DNA from: Corinectria fuckeliana
Taxonomy: Eukaryota > Ascomycota > Sordariomycetes > Hypocreales > Nectriaceae
Assembly: GCA_019137255.1 (NCBI GenBank)
Contig: WPDH01000006.1
Span: forward strand, 62,001-126,000
Reading direction: 5' to 3'
DNA: 64,000 nucleotides
Positions 47,372-56,645 of this stretch are shown in pieces. Numbering within the stretch: the first letter of the stretch is position 1; the number at the start of each line of letters is the position of its first letter. The position numbers were made by a program, and so were the translations under genes. The notes under the pieces are model-generated. The model worked only from the letters and a program-made list of their open reading frames with translations, ran no database searches and was not told the origin of the DNA.

Positions 47372-48781
47372 ATGGCATTTCAACACACCCCACCAAAGAA
47401 GCCTCGGCTCTCACTTCAGATCAAAACATCTTGTAGCCCAGCCACAAAGTCGTCGAGGAGCTATGCTGTCGACCCAAGGGACCCAACTGCCTTCAATACG
47501 CTCTCCAACGTCTACGTTACCGCCATCGAGAGGTCAACGCCTATCCACGGGGAGCCCATCACTGCCATCAACACCCTTCAGGCCTTCACTTTGACGACTC
47601 CGGTGGAATACCTTGACCCCAAGTTTCGGGTGGTGACTCCCTATGTTGCCGCGTACCCAGAGACGCCCTTGACTGCGCACGCTACCTCACCTCGACCGCT
47701 GGAGATCAAGTACCCAAGTGCCATGACAGCCACTCCTCCTCTATCGGCGGGTCCTGTTGATGCATCTGCTCCTACAGCCTTTAGCTTCTCGGCAGCTGAT
47801 GTCTCGGCCAACGCAGCTGAGCAGGGCAAGAACAGCCGATCGGAACCTCATCGCTCTACCCGCCGGCCTGCTCCTCACAACATCACCGACTTGAGGCTCC
47901 AGCCTCCCTACACCCATCCGCGAGCACTCCACAGCATTCTCCGCAACTCACCTCTCCCTCCACCGTCTGCGGTCCCACCGCCTTCGCCTCGACGGCAGTC
48001 TCGCCGTCTTCGGGAGAAGGCAGCCAAGAGGGTCGGATACAACAACCCCCTGACGCAAGAGATCGTCACCAACAAGTATACCAAGTCTCACATTGACCTC
48101 CTCGTGGAAGAGGCGTCTCCTCGCTCTCCGCCGTGCGCACCCATGCCTCCTCAAACGTCGCTTGACCTGGCTCTGGCATTCCACCCTAATGAGATCGAGG
48201 ATGGTGGGCAAACCCCTGGACCCTTCGAGGACATGCGGCGCCGAATGGCCGGCTTGGGCACCAACATACCAACCTCGCCCGTGGGTTCGGGGGGTATTCG
48301 CAAACGCAAGAAGAAGGACAAGAAGCGGCGCTGGGTGTGGACTATTGGGCAAGACGACGACGACGATGAGCACGCCGGTGGCTCCATTGTTGCCCTTCGA
48401 ACCGAAGCAGCAACGGTCAACGCCATCAACGAGATCAAGACGCCTCTCACCACTGTCCCAATTCTGAAGATACCCCAAAGACCAGAACCCAGATACCTGG
48501 AGACGCCAACCCCGAGCATTGAAAGCACCGATTCGGGGAGCGAGTGTCATGATGTTGAGATGTCTGACTCGAGCAGTTGCATCTCCGAATACGACGGTCG
48601 AGGCCTCACCCCGAGTCGTATGGACCTAGATATCAAGACCCCGACTGCCCCACCCCGCCTACATCTTGGGGGTTTAGGTGCGAACCGAGACACACCGATT
48701 CCTCCGGAGCTGACGACCCGCAGCGGCAGTGCCGACCATCAACCAAAGAGGGACACGCCTGTACCACCAGGCGGGCTGTAG
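47372..48781 (+). CDS. Uncharacterised disordered fungal protein
   Basis: This is a single-exon frame of 469 codons from an ATG in good context (GTCATGG), preceded by a CT-rich leader. I do not recognise a domain with a known function. The N terminus (TPPKKPRLSLQIKT, then DPTAFNTLSNVYVTAIERST) looks like a conserved block. The rest is rich in Pro, Ser and Thr and is probably disordered. A strong basic cluster at about 310-321 (RKRKKKDKKRR) followed by an acidic run (DDDDDE) suggests nuclear location. Repeated T-P and S-P dipeptides could be sites for proline-directed kinases. I recall fungal homologues of this type carrying an unreliable glucosidase name; nothing here supports such an activity. 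Confidence 0.8.
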   Translation: MAFQHTPPKKPRLSLQIKTSCSPATKSSRSYAVDPRDPTAFNTLSNVYVTAIERSTPIHGEPITAINTLQAFTLTTPVEYLDPKFRVVTPYVAAYPETPLTAHATSPRPLEIKYPSAMTATPPLSAGPVDASAPTAFSFSAADVSANAAEQGKNSRSEPHRSTRRPAPHNITDLRLQPPYTHPRALHSILRNSPLPPPSAVPPPSPRRQSRRLREKAAKRVGYNNPLTQEIVTNKYTKSHIDLLVEEASPRSPPCAPMPPQTSLDLALAFHPNEIEDGGQTPGPFEDMRRRMAGLGTNIPTSPVGSGGIRKRKKKDKKRRWVWTIGQDDDDDEHAGGSIVALRTEAATVNAINEIKTPLTTVPILKIPQRPEPRYLETPTPSIESTDSGSECHDVEMSDSSSCISEYDGRGLTPSRMDLDIKTPTAPPRLHLGGLGANRDTPIPPELTTRSGSADHQPKRDTPVPPGGL

Positions 48782-49317
48782 ATATGGAACAATTCCCAAG
48801 AAACAAAGGACGACAGACAGTGACGAAAGGGATTTTTTTGGTTCAATATGAAGCATACGGCCAACCGTCCCAGGGTGTGGCAAACGGCGTTTTCTTTTTG
48901 TGCAGGTGGATTCTAGGGGGTTTCGGTATTGATGTAGGTACCTGGTAGATACCATTTGCACGGCGAGCACTCATGAGCAACGAATTGGTTAAAGCGGGTG
49001 GGAGGCGCAACTGGTATTTTATGTAAAGAATGAGTGCATCTCAACAACGTATTATAACTTGTCTTCTACGTGAATATGGTCAATTGGAGGCTCAATTATG
49101 ATTTAGAATGTGGGCAATTGACATGGCAGCAGTATCCTAAGCTCTATCGTAGGCTTCACTTGCTGTGCACCTTCCAGCAAACGGGTAGACAACTTTGTCA
49201 CTGACTAGCTGGGACGCCGGGAAGTCGTTGGCAAAAGGATATTGCATCTAGTCCTAGGGACAGCTCAGCTACATAGTGCCGCCTTTGAGAGCCCCTTTCA
49301 ACAATCACCAGTGTCCG
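48782..49317. other. Intergenic, 3' flank and upstream of tRNA-Glu
   Basis: No coding region or repeat is recognised. It holds the 3' flank of the preceding gene and the 5' flank of the tRNA gene. Confidence 0.45.
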
Positions 49318-49408
49318 TCCGGTATGGTGTAATGGCTAACATTTCGCGCTCTCATAACCTGAGAGAACTTGTCCCGCGGAGCTCAGGGTTCGATTCCCTG
49401 TACCGGAG
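49318..49408 (+). tRNA. tRNA-Glu (anticodon CUC) with 19 nt intron
   Basis: The acceptor stem TCCGGTA pairs with TACCGGA (49401-49407), with G as discriminator. The anticodon stem TCGCG/CGCGG encloses the loop CTCTCA...C, giving anticodon CTC at 49351-49353 minus one position (34-36 of the tRNA, within 49350-49354). The intron is 49355-49373, directly after position 37 as in canonical nuclear tRNA introns. The T arm CAGGG-TTCGATT-CCCTG supplies a B box. An alternative fold with anticodon AAC needs an oversized D-to-anticodon linker and is rejected. An identical copy lies inverted at 49815-49905. Confidence 0.93.
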
Positions 49409-49419
49409 TTAGTATTTAC

Positions 49420-49424
49420 TTTTT
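49420..49424 (+). terminator. Pol III terminator of the first tRNA-Glu
   Basis: Five T residues lie 12 bp after the tRNA end. Confidence 0.75.
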
Positions 49425-49798
49425 GCACTTTCTAGATTCACTTTATATATAAGCAAGTGTTGTTATTATTTAGTGTAAAAAGAGAGCAAATAGCTAAAGA
49501 CAGACAGGCTGATAAGTAACTAACTGTTTTACTTAAAAATAAGTTTTTTTTCTTTTTTCTTATTTAAACTTTTATTTTCTTTTATTTTCTTATTAAGACA
49601 GCTCTTTTTCTTATATAATAAAAGAGATATTACTTACTTACTAGCTAACTAATTACTATTATAATATATTTAGTAAAAAAAAGAGATAAAAAGTAAAAGC
49701 AGTAAGTGCGTCCGTCTTATAAGGCTAAATAAACATCCTAATAAATAGATAATAATTATCCACCACCACCTCAGCTAGCTAGACAGAGCGCAAATGTT

Positions 49799-49804
49799 AA
49801 AAAA
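49799..49804 (-). terminator. Pol III terminator of the second tRNA-Glu
   Basis: Six T residues on the minus strand lie 11 bp after the tRNA end. Confidence 0.75.
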
Positions 49805-49814
49805 GAAGTAACAT

Positions 49815-49905
49815 CTCCGGTACAGGGAATCGAACCCTGAGCTCCGCGGGACAAGTTCTCTCAGGTTATGAGAGCGCGAAATGTTAGCCATTACACCATA
49901 CCGGA
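49815..49905 (-). tRNA. tRNA-Glu (anticodon CUC) with 19 nt intron, inverted copy
   Basis: The minus strand is base-for-base identical to 49318-49408 over all 91 nt, including the intron (49850-49868). The two genes are convergent. The similarity ends at the tRNA boundaries. Confidence 0.93.
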
Positions 49906-50270
49906 TTATGATTGGCTGTTGCTTGAAGATGTTGATTGTAACAGACACTATGAATGCTTGCGTTTGGTCGAATGACATAGGTGGGTGTATCGCACGCCTT
50001 AGAGATATGGATAGGGTTGGAAGTATTAGCTGCAAATGGGTCGTAGCAGGAGACTTGGAAACAGCATGGAGAATCCCAAGGTCCTGGCGGTATTATCAAA
50101 AGTCCGTTAAGACAGTTGCACGTCCTTGATCATCACCCAGACACCTCACCCTAATATCATAGCAACGTATCTGTATAAGAGAAAGACATGGTTCATTACA
50201 CCTTTCTTCGTTGATTTGCGTTCGAGCGTCATATATTTCCTTGGTCCCTCGCAGTCGTGTACCTATTTCC
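49906..50270. other. Intergenic, tRNA to the gene at 50271
   Basis: 365 bp with no recognised feature; it is the upstream side of the minus-strand tRNA and the 3' flank of the next gene. Confidence 0.45.
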
Positions 50271-50806
50271 TCAGCTCTCCACTCCCAGGGCCTTGGCTCC
50301 CACGAGCTTCCCATCCTTGGACGAGACCAGCCAGTACTCGACCCTCGTGGCATCTCGCACCACACGGTACACCCGCACATCGTTGCCTGCCGTCGCCTGC
50401 CGCACAGCCTCCAGCACGTCGGTGTACTGGCCCTTGGAGTCCCAGATGAGCGGGTCTTGGATCTCGATATCTGCGTTGGAGCCGGAAGGGTGGTTGATGA
50501 GGGTTGCAAACTCGGCTAGCAGAGCCTTGTTAGCAAAGAGCCTTGGTGGTAGGAGGGAGCGGGAAAGATCTTACACTCGGTCGGCAGCCTGTTCTTGCCG
50601 TTCCACTTGAGGGAAACCTCCTCGAAGGGTTCGTCTGCTTCGCTGACGTACACGGCATCGCGGCACACCTTGCTAATCTCCTTGGGCACCTCGCTGCCTT
50701 CGTCCTTGGCCTTCAGCGCGACCTTGCTCTCGCTCTGCGTGGCCGCGCCGCCCGTGTCCTGGTTCGCCTTGTTCAGAAACGCTATGTAGTCGTCGTCGTT
50801 GGACAT
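50271..50806 (-). CDS. Small conserved fungal protein of unknown function
   Basis: Minus-strand exons are 50806-50575 and 50515-50271; 158 residues from the ATG that gives MSNDDDYIAFLNKANQD. The donor GAGT|GTAAGA and acceptor CTGCTAG|CCGAG restore PTESEFATLINHPSG. The second exon ends in a compact segment (VRVYRVVRDATRVEYWLVSS) that looks like a folded alpha/beta core. I recall similar short proteins across filamentous ascomycetes but know no function. The same frame is open upstream to another ATG at 50995. That would add 63 residues rich in Arg, Ser and Pro with almost no acidic residues, like a mitochondrial presequence. I prefer 50806 because that start matches the block I recognise, but the longer form (221 residues) is possible. 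Confidence 0.8.
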
Positions 50807-51604
50807 CTTGAGAGATCGGGTGCCGGTCAGGTGGCGGACGCTGCAAGTGGAAGGGAGTCGGGCGTGCGCTCGAAGCAGTTGTGGTGATGCGAGGACGATG
50901 TTTCGCGGGGCAAAAAGTGACTTCGTCGATGATCTTGCCGGTGGATGAAGAGACTGGATTCTCAGGAAACGGACTGGGGTAGGTAAGGGTGTCATGGAGT
51001 TGGAGTTGAGGGTGTCAAGGTGGGACAAGAGCTGCTTGTTTCGTTCAGCTTGGAGCGGGGGTGACGTCAGGTTTGGGAAAACATTGTGGTTGGCCGGAAC
51101 CAAGTACCTAATTAAATTGAATCACGGGAACACGCAACTTGTCCAACGACAATGTTGGTACTTCGTACAACCATTCTTCCCACACCATGACACCATGACG
51201 GGGTCGTCGCTTTTGTTGAACTTATGGCTCTGCGCAACCAAGTCCTAAGAGACTACCAGCTACGATCTACTTCCTTTCCTTAGCATGGCCTGCTGGTCCA
51301 AGACTGCCTTACGAGAACAAGACCCAACGTAAATACGAGTTGCCGACGACCATCTCTACTTCGTACATCATACAAGGAATCGTCTTCACAATCGAAACGT
51401 GATAATCTAGGCATTCACCAGAACGAACAGGTCGAGTCAAATTAACATTGGGAATCTCGTTAGAATTTTTTATCCATCCCTCTAGCTGGATTTTTTCACC
51501 TTCATGCCAGTATGAAACCTAACCCAGCCCAAACGTAAGGTGAACGAACCAACCCTCGACACCGATGCAATGGCCATAACAAAGAAAGGAAATCAGCTGC
51601 CGCT
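50807..51604. other. Upstream region of the 50806 gene and 3' flank of RPL3
   Basis: It includes the possible N-terminal extension 50807-50995 of the minus-strand gene. The remainder to 51604 shows no feature I recognise. Confidence 0.4.
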
Positions 51605-53025
51605 TTAAGCGGAGGCAAGATCCTTCTTGAGAGTACCCTGGTACTGCTTCTTCTCTGCAGGGGTCTGGAAAGCACCGTGACCGAACTCGGACGAGGTATC
51701 GATCCACTTGAGCTGGACCTTCTCGAGGGCCCTTCGGGAGGTGTGGATGAACATGGACTTGCGCAGGGTCATGACACGCTTCTTGGTACCGGGAATGGAG
51801 CCCTTGACCATGACGAAGTCGTTGTTGACCTCACCATAACGGACGAAGCCACCCAGACTACACACGGGTTAGCCAAACGAATCTCTGAGCGTCACACAAG
51901 TGCAAGGGGAAACGTACGGAGTGATCTTCTTCTTGGTGACATCAATCTCGGTGGCGGCGCTGTCCTCAGCATCGCCCTTGCCAATTCGGTAGATCTTGTG
52001 GTTGACCGAGGTTCGGTGGTGGTATCCGTCCTGACCGGCACGGGCGACGGTCCACTGGACGTGGGAAGGATGCCAAGCACCGATACAAGCGACCTTTCGG
52101 AGACCCTTGTGGGTCTTGCGAGGAAGCTTCTTGGTGCCCCATCGGGAGGTAACACCGCTGAAGCCGTGACCCTTGGTGACGGCAATGACATCGATCATCT
52201 CGTCCTGCTCGAAGATGGTGTCGATGGACACGGGCTTCTCGAAGAGCTCCTGGCCGAAGGCGACCTTGTCGGCGATGGAGCCACCGTTGACCTGGATCTC
52301 CATGAGGTGGGCCTTCTTCTGCTTGAGGGGAGTCTTGCGGATCTGGGTGTGGGCGAGAACACGGACGACGGTGCAGTACTTCTTGATGCGCTCGAGCTCG
52401 CGGGTGATGGAGGCACCACTATTCTCGGAGTGCTTCTTGGCGTACTTGGTGAAGGCCTTCTTCTTACTCTTGTACCAGTTCTTGTAGAAGCGGCGCTTGA
52501 GCTCGTCGCTCAGATGCTCGGCCCACACGGTGGTGAGGGATCGGAGACCGCGGGGAGTCTCGATGTAGCCCACAATACCAACAACGATCATCTAAAAGAT
52601 GTTAGCCATAGGCACATAGCCAAGCGGGCTGCATTGTTCGTACAGGTGGGGTATCGACGATAGAAACGGCCTCAACGACTTCCTTCTTGTTCGCCTTCGC
52701 GCCGGGTCGGTCGAGGTCACGGACGATGGTAGTCATACCGGCCTTGTAGCCCATGGCGGCGGTCAGGTGGACGGGCTTCTTGGCGTCATCCTTGGGGAAG
52801 CTGTTTAACCAATGCGTCAGCCAATGTTTCTTCGAATGCTGGGGATGCCAGATTTTTCTTCCTCTGGTGGTGATCTACTCACGACTTGACCTTTCCGCGG
52901 TGACGGGCAGCGCGCTTCCGGGGCAGGTAAGCCAGGGAGCCGTGGCGAGGAGCCTCGTACTTTCGGTGCTATGGAAAGTCAGTATCGTAGAGAGGTGATT
53001 GATTATATCACCAACTTACACTCAT
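51605..53025 (-). CDS. rpl3: 60S ribosomal protein L3 (uL3)
   Basis: This is a core protein of the large ribosomal subunit near the peptidyl-transferase centre. Minus-strand exons are 53025-53020, 52968-52883, 52800-52644, 52591-51918 and 51857-51605; 391 residues, the normal length. The first exon is only six bases (ATG AGT), a common layout in fungal ribosomal protein genes. The protein begins [20 protein letters not shown]. It contains [20 protein letters not shown] and the conserved central loop [17 protein letters not shown], the tip that reaches toward the catalytic centre and carries a methylated histidine in other eukaryotes. All four joins restore conserved family sequence. It lies in tandem with SSN6 on the same strand. 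Confidence 0.98.
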
Positions 53026-53631
53026 TTTGGACGGGCTGTGTGGTGTGAGGGGGTTAGTATGAAAGTTGACGAAGCCTGCGTGTTAAAAAGAGTAGAGGTT
53101 GAGAAATAAACTGTGGGCGAAATTTTAAGCGAGTGGGTGGTCCGTGCACTAGTCGCACTTTTGCAACCCGCACCAACTCCTTCACCGAGGAAATGTTAGC
53201 TCAGACAGCCCTAAGATAAGACTGGCCGGGATTGTGCAGAGACTTTGTCACGTGAGCCCTCCATCCAGCAGACTCAACCTTCATTCATTCAAAGTCCGAA
53301 GTACTTACACTTAGATGTTAAGTCGGCAATGGAAGTGAGGCTCATCATTCAAACACTGGGATGCACACAGATTATTCTTTGCGATACGCATACATGAAAG
53401 TGGTGTAGATACTAGGTATTCAGTGCTGTGGTAAAGGGAGCTGATACGGATACCGTTCGCTGGCGACGTCGTAACCAAGAAAGACCGTAAACCCCGATAT
53501 TGACAATACTTTGGTGTCCTTGACAAGAAAAAAGAAACCAGGCCTCCGAAAGTGGTATACATGTAAAGGGAAGAACAAACGATTCGACACATCAAAGACT
53601 CTTCGACTCGTAAAAAGCGCAACACCCACAC
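53026..53631 (-). promoter_or_regulatory. RPL3 promoter and SSN6 3' flank
   Basis: This 606 bp gap separates the SSN6 stop from the RPL3 start. A CACGTG box lies at 53249-53254, about 225 bp upstream of the RPL3 ATG, a possible bHLH (Cbf1-type) site. No other gene is recognised. Confidence 0.4.
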
Positions 53632-56600
53632 TTATTCAACTTTTGGTGTAGGACCGGAGACTCCGTTGATGGCGGCACTAGCAGGGGTGGATGTCTTTGC
53701 GTCACCAGCATTGGAGCCAGGGCCAGAGCCGTTAGGGACGATCGCGCCTTTCTTCTCGTCCTCTCCACTGTCATCATAGTCCTCATCGACGTCCATCTTC
53801 CTGGCCGCCCTCTCAGGCTCGACGGACGGAGGAGCTGGGCGAGGAGCGGGAGCATGCTCCAGAGGCTGGGACCGTTCCTCCTTGGGGGTCTGCACAGCCG
53901 GAGGTTTGTCATGGACGGGAGGTAGGGAGCTAGGGCCTTGCTGCATGGGCGGGAGATGATTGGGTCCCGGCGCATGGCTGGGAGGGTGATGGGCAGCGTC
54001 GGAAGGGTGGTAGCTGTCAGCGGGGTGGCGCGGCGGCTCCTCCGGCCTCCTTGGCTCCTCCGCGCGGCGCTGCTCCTCCACTCGGCGTGTATCCTCAACT
54101 CGTCGGGCCTCGGATGAGTTACGACGGTAAGAGTCGCGAGGAGGAGTAGAAGGCCGTCGGTGACGCATGTCGTCAAGACGAGCCCGGTTCTCATCGTTGG
54201 CTTGCTTCTTGGCCACTGACTCTTCTTCCCACTCGCGCATTCTCTTTGGGCCGACAGAAGGCGGCCGATCATCCATTCTCTGCATGGGGGAACCGGCCAC
54301 GGGAAGGGGAGGCCCGGGAGGCCCTGGGGGGCCAGGAAGGCCAGGAGGTCCGTTTTCAGGAGGCCCCTGAGTTGGCATATCCGGGTGGTGAGGGTACAGC
54401 GGGGGCGGAGCCTGGTGCTGGGGATACGCCGACTTTGGAGACGGCATCCGGTTGTCATGGATAAGTCGACCGTCAGGACGAGGGCTGTTTGTCGGTCGGA
54501 AAGGGGCCATGCCGTTGGGAGTGTTCGCACCGTTAGTGCTAGAGGGAGGCGCAGATGCGGACGGCGTAGCTCCACCCCAGTTGGGATTAGCAACACGCCG
54601 CTCAGAGACAGGGGCTGACGTCTGAGATTGCGGAGGCGGGGGAGGAGGGGGCTGCGAGTACTGGTGACCCTGGGGAGGAAGAGGACTGCCTCGGCGCGCA
54701 GGTCCTGGTCGGTTGGGGTCGTTGTAGGGCTGGCGCATTTGCTGCTCCTGCTGGGGGCTCGGCTGTCGCTGTAGAGGAGGAGCAGGACCTCCACGGAAAG
54801 GCTCTCCGCGAGACTCGTAGGGGTTGGGGGGTTGGGGAGGAGGGTTGATATTAGAAAGACGGCCAGCCCAGTTCTCACCCGCTCCCTGCGGAGGCGGAGG
54901 CGGGCCAGATGCAGGAGCCTGCTGCGCAGAGCCTCCCCACTGAGGTCCAACGGGACCCGCGGCCTGATAAGCCTGCGGATGCACATCGGCGGGTTGGGGG
55001 GCAGAAGGGGGAGGACCTCCGTTGGTGCCGCCTGAACGAAGGAGCTGAAGGCGAGCCTTGATGTGTGGGTTGCCAGGGTCAAGCTCGGCAGCACGCTGGT
55101 AAGCATCCAGCGCGTCGGTGATCTGGTTGTTGCAGCTCTCATACTAGGAGATTGTTAGCACGTGACCTCGATTTATAATGCATAGTCAACTTACAAGAGT
55201 ACCCAGGTCATACCAGACTTCCGAGATGTATGGGTTCAGGCGAATGGCTCGGGAATAAGCGTCGAGCGCATCTCTGTACTGGTTGATCTGGTAATAGAGC
55301 ACACCAATTGAGCACCAGAACGTAGGGTTCTTTCCGTCACGATAGACGGCTTGCTGGTATGCCTCGTACGCCTTGGGGTATTTTTGCTGGGACATGTAGC
55401 ATCTACCCAGAAGGTACCAACTCTGGGCATCCTGGTTGTCTGTTGGGCGCGTAAGTACTGGGTCCATCTCGTGAGATGTTCTCAAAGGCTGATTCATACC
55501 TGCGCCGACAGACTTCTCGAGAAACTGGATCGCACGGTCCTGACTCTCATAGGTGTTGGACTGTTGGTGATGCAGCCAGCCGAGTTGCTGGAGAACCTTG
55601 GCGTGGTTTGGAGAATGATCAAGAACACGCTGGTACGCAGCCTTGGCACTATCAAACTAGTGAGGCGTCAGTCGCGCCCGTCATAATGTTATTGGGAGAG
55701 AGGCTTACATCTTTTTGCTGCTCGTGGACGTGACCGATCTGGAACCAGATGTCCTCCTGAGTCAAGGGACCTGGGGGAGAGTTGACGATATACTTGAAGC
55801 ACTGGTATATGCTGTTAGCTTGTAATGCTCCGGACGAGACGGAGGTATTCGGCTTACGTCAAGACTCTGGGGGTACTTGGATTGCTGCTTGTAGATGATG
55901 CCAAGTCGGAAATAAATCTCATTGGCCTTCTCGAAATCGGGCTGAATATGCATAACCTGGGAAAAGGCCTCCTCGGCGTAGTCGTAGCTGCCATATCGGT
56001 CGTAGAGAATACCAATGCCGTACCAGAGCATCGGGTCCTGTGCGCCATTAGGTAATGATCGGGCGTGCGCGCGTCACAACGGAGTCGCGGCGACGTACCT
56101 TGGGGTCTCGGAGGTTAACCAGGGCCTGTTGATACGCATCATAGGCTTTTTGGAGATTTTCCGTCATAAGGTAGCAATGTCCTGTCGCATTGATTAGCGA
56201 TGCGCCAGCAAGCGGAAGAAGCGCGACCTACCAAGGTTTCCCCATGCCTCGCCGTTGTTCTGTTCGAGTTGGACGATGGCGCGGAAGAACTCGAGCGCCT
56301 TGTCGAAGGCCTCACGACCCTTGAGAAGCATTCCTATTGCGCTCATCGCGGGCGTGGAGTTCGGGTTGGCTTGCAGAGCGCGCTCGTAAGCGTGCATGGC
56401 GTCGTCCGGGACGCGCAAAAGCTCCGAGAAGCTTCCTGTAATAGAGTAAGCAGGGGTTGCATGAAGCGCGCGCGACGCGGCGACATACCGATCTGCAACC
56501 AGACAGCTTCGTTCATAGCGGTGATCTGGTGCGTGGGCCCGAAGTGTGCAGTCTGGACACCTCCTGGAGGCGGCGGCTGCGGAGGGACTTGGCCCTGATG

Positions 56601-56645
56601 CTGCTGCATTTGCATCATGGTCGGCGATGCGTGATGGTTGGCCAT
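53632..56645 (-). CDS. ssn6: TPR transcriptional corepressor Ssn6/Cyc8
   Basis: This is the partner of Tup1 in the general corepressor complex (RCM-1 in Neurospora). Eight minus-strand exons: 56645-56489, 56435-56232, 56181-56099, 56037-55858, 55801-55709, 55656-55500, 55439-55195 and 55143-53632; 876 residues. A short Gln/Pro-rich N terminus precedes tandem tetratricopeptide repeats from about residue 45 to 415 (for example NGEAWGNLGHCYLMTENLQK and NQDAQSWYLLGRCYMSQQKY). These bind Tup1 and DNA-bound repressors. The last 450 residues are Pro/Gln-rich and disordered. They include a Gly-Pro-Pro tract, an Arg/Glu repeat region (RRVEDTRRVEEQRRAEEPRR) and an acidic patch (MDVDEDYDDSGEDE). All seven joins keep phase and the TPR spacing. 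A second long frame over the last exon is a shadow. Confidence 0.96.

Larger units (their letters stand above)
49409..49814. repeat. AT-rich, RIP-like spacer between the inverted tRNA genes
   Basis: 406 bp separate the two tRNA 3' ends. The core (about 49500-49730) is AT-rich with very few CpA, and those mostly in CAG context, as in the large RIP-mutated elements. It is probably a remnant of a transposon inserted between, or duplicated with, the tRNA genes. No terminal repeats could be defined. Confidence 0.55.

Noticed and set aside
49351..49357. tRNA-Val (AAC) reading of the tRNA pair
   Set aside because: The stem CTCTC/GAGAG gives an anticodon AAC but leaves eight unexplained bases after the D arm; the Glu fold with an intron satisfies all arms.
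51677..52663. 328-codon open frame on the plus strand
   Set aside because: It is antisense to ribosomal protein L3, a shadow of biased codon use.
53592..55142. 516-codon open frame on the minus strand
   Set aside because: It overlaps the last exon of SSN6 in another frame and reads as a Pro/Leu/Arg-rich shadow.
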